Below are positions 24,568 to 31,880 of a stretch of 39,134 nucleotides of DNA, one piece after another (the first letter of the stretch is position 1; each line of letters opens with the position of its first letter). The DNA comes from Verrucomicrobiaceae bacterium (GTDB taxonomy: Bacteria > Verrucomicrobiota > Verrucomicrobiia > Chthoniobacterales > Chthoniobacteraceae), in contig SXWH01000045.1 of NCBI GenBank assembly GCA_005791535.1, positions 1-39,134 of the forward strand, read 5' to 3'. Under the pieces are notes generated by a model, which searched no databases, was not told the DNA's origin, and saw only the letters and a program-made list of their open reading frames with translations. A program made the translations under genes and the position numbers.

Positions 24568-26205
24568 TCAGTTCGAGGTGCTTCGGTTCCGGGAAAGCTT
24601 GCGATTAACAGCGTCGATCACGTCCTGCATCTCGCGGAGTTTCAGTGCGCGTGCGACCGCAGCAAATGCCGCTATTGCAAGCGTGATGGTCAATCCGAGA
24701 GCAAGCGCCTGAAGCAGGAATCCCATTTTGTCCCACTTCGAAAGGAAGAGCCAGTCACAGCCCAGGCACACGAGCGCCATGGCGTCGGCCGCGAGAAAAA
24801 TCTTCACCAGCGAGATGATCAGACGCCGCGTGTCGAGCTGCCCGATTTCGCGGCGCATCAACCAATAGAGGAGCGCGAAATTTGTGAGTGCCACACAACC
24901 GGTGCTCATGGCGAGTCCCTGATGACCCCATCCAAGCCGGACGAAGTAAGCGTTCAGTCCGTAATTCAACGCGATCGAAAAGAAGCTCACCATCATGGGC
25001 GTTTTGCGACGGTCCAGAGCGTAGAACGCCGGGGCGAGCACCTTCATCCCGGCGTATGCGGTAAGTCCGAGCGCGTAATACCGAAGCGCGTGTGCACTTT
25101 GGACGACGTCGTGATGCGTCACTTTGCTGCCGTGTTGGTAAATGACGCTCATGATCGGCTCGCCAAGCATCCATAAGCCGACACTCGAGGGGATTGTGAG
25201 GAAGAAGACGAGCCGGATGCCTTTCGCGAGATTGGCTCTAAAGTCATCGCGGTTGCCGAGAGCGATGTTCTTGCTGAGAAGCGGCAGAGAGACGGTGGCA
25301 ATGGCGACGCCGAAAATGCCCAGTGGCAGTTGCATGAGCCGGAACGCATTGTTCAGCCACGCGATCGCGCCTTCCTGACCGGGCACATACCGCAGGTCGG
25401 CGGCAAAACTGGTATTCACCATGACATTCACCTGCACAGCCGCCGCGGAGATTACTGCGGGAGCCATAATCTTCAGGACTTCGAACACTCCCGGATCGCG
25501 GAACCTGAAATCGAGCCGGGGCCGGTAGCCGGCCCTCAGAAGCGGCGGAATCTGCACCGCGAGTTGCAGGAAACCACCGATGAGCGTGCCATAGGCCAGA
25601 CCAAAGAGGGCGCGCTGGCCGAATCCGCGGTCGATGAACCAGCCGATGGTGAGACCGCCGACGATACTGCCGATGTTGAAAAACGACGACGCCATCGCGG
25701 GCCAGCCGAAGACGTGCTTCGCGTTCAACATGCCCATCACCTGGGCAGCGACGGACACCATCAGGATGAAAGGAAACATCGTGGCCGTAAGCTGTGCGGT
25801 GAGGACCGCATCCTGGCCTTCAAATCCATCTGCAACGAGACTCACGAGATTCGGCGCAAAATAGATGCCGAGCAGCGTAATGATGCCCATGACCACGAAC
25901 GTGAGCGTACCGATTTTGTGGGCGAGCCGCCACGCTGACGCGTCGCCCTCTTTCGCAATCTTCCTCGAGAATACGGTGATGAATGCTGTGGAAAGCGCGC
26001 CTTCCGCAAAGAGATCGCGGAGGAGGTTCGGAATGCGAAAGGATGCGATGAATATCGAAAGGTCGCGCGTTCCGAAAAGAGCCGTGAACGCGACCTCACG
26101 GATCAATCCCAGGACTCGCGAGCACATCACCGCCACGCTCACGATGGCTGTAGCACGTCCGGTTCGCGGACGTCCCGCAATTTGCGTGGATTCCGCTTCA
26201 GCCAT
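24568..26205 (-). CDS. murJ: Lipid II flippase MurJ
   Basis: A 545-residue polytopic protein of the MurJ/MviN branch of the MOP exporter superfamily, which flips lipid II across the inner membrane for peptidoglycan synthesis. The N-terminal signature is intact: SRVLGLIREV (about 30), then IPNLLRDLFAEGALSTAFI (about 57-75). About 14 membrane segments follow, the usual number. An N-terminal extension of about 18 polar residues and a basic C-terminal tail are the only differences. The ATG at 26205 lies inside the last codons of tsaC (8-base overlap), with an AAGG-type ribosome site about ten bases upstream, inside tsaC. It is the last gene of the pyrE-purK-tsaC-murJ operon and converges with the PotC-like gene with no clear terminator. 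Confidence 0.95.
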   Translation of the reverse strand: MAEAESTQIAGRPRTGRATAIVSVAVMCSRVLGLIREVAFTALFGTRDLSIFIASFRIPNLLRDLFAEGALSTAFITVFSRKIAKEGDASAWRLAHKIGTLTFVVMGIITLLGIYFAPNLVSLVADGFEGQDAVLTAQLTATMFPFILMVSVAAQVMGMLNAKHVFGWPAMASSFFNIGSIVGGLTIGWFIDRGFGQRALFGLAYGTLIGGFLQLAVQIPPLLRAGYRPRLDFRFRDPGVFEVLKIMAPAVISAAAVQVNVMVNTSFAADLRYVPGQEGAIAWLNNAFRLMQLPLGIFGVAIATVSLPLLSKNIALGNRDDFRANLAKGIRLVFFLTIPSSVGLWMLGEPIMSVIYQHGSKVTHHDVVQSAHALRYYALGLTAYAGMKVLAPAFYALDRRKTPMMVSFFSIALNYGLNAYFVRLGWGHQGLAMSTGCVALTNFALLYWLMRREIGQLDTRRLIISLVKIFLAADAMALVCLGCDWLFLSKWDKMGFLLQALALGLTITLAIAAFAAVARALKLREMQDVIDAVNRKLSRNRSTSN

Positions 26206-27190
26206 TTGCCGAGGCCTTTCGGAGGCGGTCCATTATGGCGATGCCGATACCCTGTTCAGGAACGGACTCGGCGACTATTCGCGCGAGCCCGCTATTATCC
26301 AGGCTTCTGAGTTTTTGAAAAAGCGTGGCCGCTGCCTCGCGGATGCTGCCGGATTTACTGAGCACCTCGACAGCAGCAAAACCCTCGGCTGCGTCAGCGC
26401 TGCACCAAGCGAGCAATCCTGCCTTGCCCGGTCCGTCCCACTGCGGTTCCGCGTCGGGCGCGAGGAGTGTGAGTGGCGTACGCGGCGCGTAATGGCTCTT
26501 GAGCTGCCCGGGAGCGACCATCTTGGCCTGCGGTCCGGATGTCGTGAGCTCGCCAAATCGACGCAGTTCATCCGGCGTCACCGGTCCGCTGCGGAGCAGG
26601 ATCATCGCGCCATTCCGGACCATCACGATCGTGCTCTCGATCCCATGCGTGGTCCGTCCTCCGTCCACGATCATCGGAACGCGGCCGGACAATTCCTCCA
26701 TGACATCCGCTGCGCATGTTGGGCTGATGCGCCCGAAGCGGTTCGCACTCGGTGCTGCGAGCGGTTTGCCAAAGGCGCGAACGATCTGGTCGAAAACCGG
26801 ATGCGCGCTCATGCGGACTGCCACGGTATCGAGACCGGCGGTGACTATGTCGGGCACAATCGGCTGCCGCGGCAGCACGAGCGTCAAAGGACCGGGCCAG
26901 AACTGATTCGCCAGTTTCTCCACCAGAGTCCGGTCGTCCGCCGGGATGTTTGTGATCCTTTCGAGCCATGTGCGCGTCGGCAGGTGCACAATGAGCGGAT
27001 CAAAAAGCGGGCGCTCCTTGGTCTGGAAAATCTTCAGCACAGCATCGAGATTCAGAGCATCGGCGGCGAGTCCATACACGGTTTCGGTGGGCAACGCGAC
27101 GGTCTGTCCGGATTCAAGATAGAGCACCGCCGGCGCAATTGCAGCCTCCAGTTCCCCGGGCGTCGTTGCTGGTGCGATGATTGTTTCCAT
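26198..27190 (-). CDS. tsaC: L-threonylcarbamoyladenylate synthase (long Sua5/YrdC type)
   Basis: A 330-residue enzyme that makes threonylcarbamoyl-AMP from threonine, bicarbonate and ATP, first step of the universal t6A tRNA modification. The YrdC domain (about 10-215) has PTETVYGL at 34-41, the KxR element TKERP at 57-61, and SANRFGRISPT near 148. A linker with HYAP (about 235) leads to the smaller Sua5 C-terminal domain, absent from short E. coli-type TsaC. This is the long form. ATG at 27190 fits the family; no Shine-Dalgarno is evident. Fifteen bases separate it from purK upstream, and it overlaps murJ downstream by eight, so it is co-transcribed. Confidence 0.94.
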   Translation of the reverse strand: METIIAPATTPGELEAAIAPAVLYLESGQTVALPTETVYGLAADALNLDAVLKIFQTKERPLFDPLIVHLPTRTWLERITNIPADDRTLVEKLANQFWPGPLTLVLPRQPIVPDIVTAGLDTVAVRMSAHPVFDQIVRAFGKPLAAPSANRFGRISPTCAADVMEELSGRVPMIVDGGRTTHGIESTIVMVRNGAMILLRSGPVTPDELRRFGELTTSGPQAKMVAPGQLKSHYAPRTPLTLLAPDAEPQWDGPGKAGLLAWCSADAAEGFAAVEVLSKSGSIREAAATLFQKLRSLDNSGLARIVAESVPEQGIGIAIMDRLRKASANG

Positions 27191-27205
27191 TGATTGTATC
27201 GCGCT

Positions 27206-28360
27206 TCAGCCGAGGAGCGCGCTCCGGGCCGCGCGAGCTCTGGCTGCGGCGTCCTCGACGTCCCTGCCGGTCGCGGTGATATGCCCCATTTTGCGACCAC
27301 GTTTCGGTTCCGCTTTTCCGTAAAGATGAAGATGCACCCCCGGGATTGCCAGAGCGGCAGCCCAGTCCGGCGTGCCGGTCCGGCTTTCGAGCCAAACGTC
27401 TCCGAGAAGGTTGGACATCGCCGCCGGTGCCAGCGAATCCGTGCAGCCGAGCGGCAGACCGCAAACGGTGCGAACCTGCTGCGCGAATTGCGAAGTCACG
27501 CTGGCGTCAAAGCTGAAGTGCCCGCTGTTGTGCGGACGTGGCGCGAGTTCGTTGATCACCAGGTCTCCGTCTGCGAGCAGGAACATTTCCACCGCCAGCA
27601 CACCGACAAGGTCCAGTGCGAGTGCAACCCTTTGTGCAAGTGCCCGGGCATCTTCTGCAATTCGATCCGGAATCCGCGCCGGACAGTAGGTGATATCGAG
27701 GATGTGATTCGCGTGCTCATTCTCGCAGACAGGCCAAGTCGCCATCGCGCCGTCCACACCACGACAGACAATCACGGAGACTTCCCGTTCAAATTTCACA
27801 AAGCCTTCGAGAACAGCCGGCGCACCGTCAAAGGGCTGCCACGCCTCCACGAGGTCGTCGCCGGGCGACAGTTTCCGCTGCCCTTTGCCATCGTAGCCAA
27901 ACGCCGCGGTTTTCAGCACGCCTGGCAGGCCAAGCTCCGCGGCAGCCTGCACGAGTTCACCGGCAGAGGTGACTTTTCGAAAAGGCGCGACCGGCAGGCC
28001 GGCGGAGGAGAGGAATTCCTTCTCCCGAAGGCGATGCTGGCAAATGTGAAGCACACGTCCGGCGGGCCGCACGATGCAATGCTCCGCGGCCCACTCAATC
28101 GTTTGCGACGGCACATTCTCGAACTCGAAAGTCAGCACCGATATCCCTTTCGCAAAGTCGCGGACTGCCGCCTCGTCGGAATAACTCGCCACAACCTCGC
28201 GCTCGGCAATTTGTCCTGTGGGTGAGTCGCGGTCCGGCGAGAGCGTATGAATCCGGTAACCCATCTTCCGCGCCTCGATCGCAAACATGCGCCCAAGCTG
28301 CCCGCTGCCCATCACTCCGAGCGCCGCGCCCGGCAGAATTGGTTGCGAAGGGTTTTTCAA
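27206..28360 (-). CDS. purK: 5-(carboxyamino)imidazole ribonucleotide synthase PurK
   Basis: A 384-residue ATP-grasp enzyme of purine biosynthesis that carboxylates AIR to N5-CAIR using ATP and bicarbonate. The N-terminus has the PurK glycine-rich strand LGVMGSGQLGRMF (14-26). EFENVP (about 80) and the ATP-grasp core with KTAAFGYDGKGQ (about 150) follow; the metal-binding region INELAPRPHNSGH (about 265) is complete. Length equals the family norm. The frame is open to 28456, but that part overlaps pyrE; the only start giving a normal N-terminus is TTG at 28360, with GGAGG ten bases upstream. The TTG overlaps the pyrE stop as TTGA, so translation is coupled. The usual partner purE is not adjacent. 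Confidence 0.93.
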   Translation of the reverse strand: MKNPSQPILPGAALGVMGSGQLGRMFAIEARKMGYRIHTLSPDRDSPTGQIAEREVVASYSDEAAVRDFAKGISVLTFEFENVPSQTIEWAAEHCIVRPAGRVLHICQHRLREKEFLSSAGLPVAPFRKVTSAGELVQAAAELGLPGVLKTAAFGYDGKGQRKLSPGDDLVEAWQPFDGAPAVLEGFVKFEREVSVIVCRGVDGAMATWPVCENEHANHILDITYCPARIPDRIAEDARALAQRVALALDLVGVLAVEMFLLADGDLVINELAPRPHNSGHFSFDASVTSQFAQQVRTVCGLPLGCTDSLAPAAMSNLLGDVWLESRTGTPDWAAALAIPGVHLHLYGKAEPKRGRKMGHITATGRDVEDAAARARAARSALLG

Positions 28361-28929
28361 CTCCCGAAAACCTCCGCCTTGGAAAACACGGAGACAAGCT
28401 GAAATCCCTTCTCCGCAAATTTCTCGCGTCCGCCCGACTCGCGGTCCACGAGGCATGCGACCAGATCGACGATCCCGCCCTCTGCTTCAATTGCCTCGAT
28501 GGCCTGGAGCGTCGATTTCCCGCTCGTGATGACATCGTCGACAACCACGACATGATCGCCCTTTTTGAAATTGCCCTCCACTCGACGGCCCTGGCCGTGA
28601 TCCTTCGCCTGCTTGCGGACTGAAAATACCTTCAAGCCGCGATCCGCATCGGCATTCCACGACGCGATGCCCACCGCCATCGCCACGGGGTCCGCCCCCA
28701 TCGTCAGACCACCGACTGCCACCGGCTTGCGATCGCCAAGAGCGGCACGGATTCTGGAATACAGAACCTGCCCGAGCAGAACCGCGGCCTCGGGATTCAT
28801 GGTCGTGATGCGGCAGTCAACGTAGATGTTGCTCTTCGCACCCGACGCGAGGATGAACTCGCCGTGAAAGACGGAGTCGCGTTTCAAAAGCTCCAATAGC
28901 CGGCTGCGTGATAATTCGAGGTCGCTCAT
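28357..28929 (-). CDS. pyrE: Orotate phosphoribosyltransferase PyrE
   Basis: A 190-residue enzyme joining orotate and PRPP to OMP in pyrimidine synthesis. The PRPP-binding loop VVVVDDVITSGKST (127-140) is perfect for the family. SGAKSNIYVDCR (29-40) is the OPRT N-terminal block, and VGGLTMGADPVAMAV (72-86) a conserved core strand. The lysine-rich mobile loop RKQAKDHGQGRRVEG (105-119) is also present. The ATG at 28929 begins at the expected distance; the frame extends to 29082, but that part would overlap the divergent cysteine desulfurase. It is the first gene of the pyrE-purK-tsaC-murJ operon; the 111-base gap to 29041 must hold divergent promoters, though I see no convincing boxes. Confidence 0.95.
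   Translation of the reverse strand: MSDLELSRSRLLELLKRDSVFHGEFILASGAKSNIYVDCRITTMNPEAAVLLGQVLYSRIRAALGDRKPVAVGGLTMGADPVAMAVGIASWNADADRGLKVFSVRKQAKDHGQGRRVEGNFKKGDHVVVVDDVITSGKSTLQAIEAIEAEGGIVDLVACLVDRESGGREKFAEKGFQLVSVFSKAEVFGS
28371..28375 (-). promoter_or_regulatory. Shine-Dalgarno GGAGG that decides the purK TTG start
   Basis: GGAGG on the minus strand lies exactly ten bases before the TTG at 28360, inside the last codons of pyrE. It is one of the few clear ribosome sites in the window and supports a TTG start overlapping the pyrE stop. Confidence 0.7.
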
Positions 28930-29040
28930 TGCCACTCTTCGGTAGCGGGATGGCGCTGGGAGTGTCAACGGAGTGCTGCAATTTCGTGCCCGCCCGGCCG
29001 TTCCCTCATCGCAGCTTGCGGGCGGCCAATGCGGCGGGCT

Positions 29041-30138
29041 ATGAGGGTGGAAGTGCTCTATTTCGACCACAACGCAACACATCCACTCACCGCGGCCGCG
29101 AGAAATGCATGGCTGGATGCCGTCGAGCGATTCCCAGCAAATCCATCATCGCCCCACCGCGCCGGCCAGCGCGCAGACGCGGCTCTCGACGCTGCACGCG
29201 AATCACTTGCGGCGCATCTCGGTTGCGCGGCGGATGCGATTGTTTTCACCAGTGGCGCGACCGAATCCGCGAATACCGTCCTCCACGCCATCGACGGCGA
29301 AGTGTGGATCTCGGCGATCGAACATCCGTGTGTGATCGAGGCTGCATCGCAGTGGAATCACGGCCGACACCGATTGCTGCCAGTCACGCGCGACGGACTT
29401 CTCGACACCGAGTTTCTCGCAGCTGAACTGCGCCACAAGCGTCCATCGCTCGTGGCGCTCATGGCCGCAAACAATGAAACGGGCGTGCTCCAGCCCTGGC
29501 GTGAAGTGCAGGCACTCTGCGCTGAACACGGCGTCCCGTTCTTTTGCGACGCTGCACAGTGGATGGGAAAAATGCCCGCGGCCGGACTCGGCGCGTGCGA
29601 CTTCGTTTCCGGCTGCGCCCACAAATTCGGCGGGCCCGTTGGAGTCGGCTTCCTCAAGTGCCCCCGCAATTTCCGCTCATTGCTCGCCGGCGGTCCGCAG
29701 GAGGAGCGCAGACGCGCCGGAACCCAGAACGTTGCGTCTGTGCTTGCGATGGTCGCCGCGCTGGATGCATGCAAGCCCGGATGTTCCGAAGACCGACTTT
29801 GGTTCGAGAGCGAACTTCTGCGCAAACTGCCGGGCGTCCGACTGCTCGGGCCGCGCGATGCTGTGCTTTGGAACACGGTCGCCGCAATCATGCCCGAGCA
29901 TGCCGACTGCCGCCGCCGGTGGGTCGTTGTGCTCGATCGGCTTGGTTTCGCGGTTTCCACCGGCTCCGCGTGCTCAAGCGGGAAAGAAAAGCCTTCACAC
30001 GTCCTGCTTGCGATGGGAATCGAGCCGGGCGCAGCGGGGCGTGTTCTACGATTCAGCAGCGGATGGGCGACGACGTGGGATGACTGGGCGCGCCTGCTCG
30101 ACGGAATCCTCGCCGCCGCACGTGAGCTTGGCGTCTAG
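29041..30138 (+). CDS. Cysteine desulfurase (NifS/IscS family)
   Basis: A 365-residue PLP enzyme that takes sulfur from cysteine for Fe-S clusters or thiolated cofactors. Signatures, counted from the ATG at 29041: YFDHNATHPL (7-16), SGATESAN (71-78), His95 that stacks on PLP, NNETG (144-148), Asp170, and the PLP lysine Lys195 in CAHKFGGP. The active-site cysteine is Cys311 in STGSACSSGK. The SACSSG loop with short spacing fits the NifS/IscS group I rather than SufS. ATG at 29029 is also possible. No iscU, iscA or nif gene is near. It is divergent from pyrE and its TAG overlaps the convergent neighbour's TAG in one CTAG palindrome. Confidence 0.93.
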   Translation: MRVEVLYFDHNATHPLTAAARNAWLDAVERFPANPSSPHRAGQRADAALDAARESLAAHLGCAADAIVFTSGATESANTVLHAIDGEVWISAIEHPCVIEAASQWNHGRHRLLPVTRDGLLDTEFLAAELRHKRPSLVALMAANNETGVLQPWREVQALCAEHGVPFFCDAAQWMGKMPAAGLGACDFVSGCAHKFGGPVGVGFLKCPRNFRSLLAGGPQEERRRAGTQNVASVLAMVAALDACKPGCSEDRLWFESELLRKLPGVRLLGPRDAVLWNTVAAIMPEHADCRRRWVVVLDRLGFAVSTGSACSSGKEKPSHVLLAMGIEPGAAGRVLRFSSGWATTWDDWARLLDGILAAARELGV

Positions 30139-31505
30139 CGCGCCTCCTTTACCGCCCGCTCAATCACGGGTGCAGCAAAGATCGTGTCGGTGGAGCGTAC
30201 GTCCTGCGACGTCGCGCTCCGCACCCGCTCCAGGGCTTCGGCGCTGAGGCCAATATTGGCCACCGCAGCATCTGCGGCAGCAGCATCCTTCTGCTTCCAA
30301 GCGGCGTACACCGATGAGATGGAGGACTCGCGAAGCTCCGGTTTCGTGACGCTCTTTGCCCAGTCCATGGCGGTAGCCGGCTCCTTTCGCGCGACGATGG
30401 ATGCAAACGTCATCCGCGCGCTGTCCAACTCCGGTCCCTGCGGCTGCTCAAGCAGCCACTCGCCTGCGGATTTCGGATTCTGCCAGGCGATCCGCGACAC
30501 GACCTGATCGTAAATCGCAGGGCGCTCCTCGGCTGGGGCATCCTTGAGGAGCAAATCCGCTCCCTGTTTCGGATTCATCATCAACACGGAATTCGCAAGG
30601 CCCGAACGCAGTGGCTTCTGTTCATCGGAAGGGAGTGTTTTCAGCCATGAAATCGCGGCCTCGGGCTCCATCATCGCCCATTGAGCGAGCGCCCCCTGCC
30701 GGAGCGTGTCGCGCGTCTCTTGCGGCAGCGAGGCAGAGCGATCGAGCATCCGCTTCCGGCTGTCCGCGTTCATTCCGGACATGGCAATGCCGTTGAGCGC
30801 CATCGCCTTCATTGAGGGTTCAAGACCCTCAACTCGTGCCAGAGCTCCATCGAGGTCACGGCTGGCAAGGCCGGCGAACAGGGTATGGACGAGCATGTTC
30901 CCCTGACCGCTGTCATCGCCCTTCTTTCCTTCCGTTTCAAACCACCGCCACGCGGCTTCGGGCTCTGTTCGCGCCCATGCACCGAGAATCGGACCCTTGA
31001 TTCCCATTCCGAACATCGAGCCTTTTTCCACGTTCTTCTCGGCGTAGGCGAGTGCCGCGCGTCCGTCGCGCTCCGCCCATTGTGAGAGCAGGATGGAATA
31101 AAACATCATCCGACCCTGCGGATCCTTCACGGTCTTCTCGACCTCGGCGAGCGCCTCCTGAATCTGCGCATCGTTCAGTTCGATGAGCGGCGAAATTGCG
31201 CGGATCATTCCGCGCATGTTCATCATGCCTCCCATCCCGCTTCCCATCTCGACACGGGCGCGCGCAATCATCAGCGCGATGTCTTTCTTCCGGCCATCCG
31301 CCGACTCCTCCTCGCCCGGCTCGATTTTGCGAACGACTTCACGAGCGCCCCGCGCTGCATCTGTTCCAACACCACCGGGGTTCGATGCAGATTGCGAGCT
31401 GCCGGTGACGGGCGGGTTTGAAGTTCCGCCGCTCGAGCCGGCGAAGTATGCGATGGCGACCGTGGCGATCCACGCAAGGGCGAGAAGAAGGCGCTGATTT
31501 TTCAT
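30135..31505 (-). CDS. Exported helical-repeat protein of unknown function
   Basis: A 456-residue protein with an N-terminal signal or anchor helix (RLLLALAWIATVAIAYFAG, residues 4-23), then a polar linker to about 75. The rest is almost entirely helical, with degenerate units of roughly 35-40 residues: EPEAAWRWFETEGKKG, EPEAAISWLKTLPSDE, NPKSAGEWLLEQPQG, EPATAMDWAKSVTKPE. Each has the pattern P-x-x-A-x-x-W. This looks like an alpha-solenoid (TPR/HEAT-like) that binds other proteins in the periplasm. I do not recognise a named family, though similar repeat proteins recur in Verrucomicrobiota. Two methionine-rich patches lie near 95-105. It follows yggU by 102 bases on the same strand. The ATG at 31505 is the only good start. 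Confidence 0.83.
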   Translation of the reverse strand: MKNQRLLLALAWIATVAIAYFAGSSGGTSNPPVTGSSQSASNPGGVGTDAARGAREVVRKIEPGEEESADGRKKDIALMIARARVEMGSGMGGMMNMRGMIRAISPLIELNDAQIQEALAEVEKTVKDPQGRMMFYSILLSQWAERDGRAALAYAEKNVEKGSMFGMGIKGPILGAWARTEPEAAWRWFETEGKKGDDSGQGNMLVHTLFAGLASRDLDGALARVEGLEPSMKAMALNGIAMSGMNADSRKRMLDRSASLPQETRDTLRQGALAQWAMMEPEAAISWLKTLPSDEQKPLRSGLANSVLMMNPKQGADLLLKDAPAEERPAIYDQVVSRIAWQNPKSAGEWLLEQPQGPELDSARMTFASIVARKEPATAMDWAKSVTKPELRESSISSVYAAWKQKDAAAADAAVANIGLSAEALERVRSATSQDVRSTDTIFAAPVIERAVKEAR

Positions 31506-31538
31506 TTTGATGGTTCCCGGGAGTATTAAGACGTGTGG

Positions 31539-31565
31539 CGCGACGCTTTTGTTAGCGGCGTCGCG
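31539..31565. other. 8-bp perfect inverted repeat between yggU and the helical-repeat gene
   Basis: CGCGACGC (31539-31546) pairs with GCGTCGCG (31558-31565) around an 11-base loop. There is no T tract on either side, so it is not a canonical terminator. It sits about 34 bases upstream of the helical-repeat gene start and could be a pause site, an RNA stability element or an operator. Confidence 0.35.
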
Positions 31566-31594
31566 AATGCTAGCGCGGCCGCGGCCGGGAGCAC

Positions 31595-31619
31595 GCGGAA
31601 AACAAGGCTATTTTTCCGC
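31595..31619. other. Inverted repeat with the yggU stop codon in its loop
   Basis: GCGGAAAA (31595-31602) pairs with TTTTCCGC (31612-31619), an 8-bp stem with a 9-base loop. On the minus strand the yggU TAG (31610-31608) lies in the loop. The A/T half of the stem gives a short T run, but no tract follows, so termination is uncertain. Confidence 0.35.
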
Positions 31620-31880
31620 ACACGAGAGCAACCGGTCGCGCGCCGTGTCGGCATCGAGTCCATCAAACTCGATCAATTTGTCGCGCGATTTTTCGCCTGC
31701 GACGATGCGCGTCGAACGCGCTGGGATGCCGAGCGTTTCGGCGAGAAACTCCAGCAGAGCGGCGTTCGCCTTTCCGTCGGTCGCGGGCGACTGCACCTTG
31801 ATCTTCACCGCGGCACCATGCGCGCCGACGATTTCCGTACGGCGCGCATTCGGCACGATGCGCAGAAGAAGTCGCGCCAT
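31608..31880 (-). CDS. yggU: DUF167/YggU family protein
   Basis: A 90-residue protein of the DUF167 (UPF0235) family, widespread small alpha/beta proteins of unknown role. The family pattern is complete: LRIVPNARRTEI at the start, then VKIKVQSPATDGKANAALL (26-44), which holds the signature P-x-x-x-G-x-A-N, then RIVAGEKSRDKLIEF. Its ATG (31880-31878) directly abuts the TAG of the alpha-2-macroglobulin gene (31883-31881). No spacer remains, so it is probably translated by ribosomes finishing that gene. Family members often sit beside yggT or proC; here the partner is unusual. Nothing is missing or truncated. Confidence 0.93.
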   Translation of the reverse strand: MARLLLRIVPNARRTEIVGAHGAAVKIKVQSPATDGKANAALLEFLAETLGIPARSTRIVAGEKSRDKLIEFDGLDADTARDRLLSCAEK

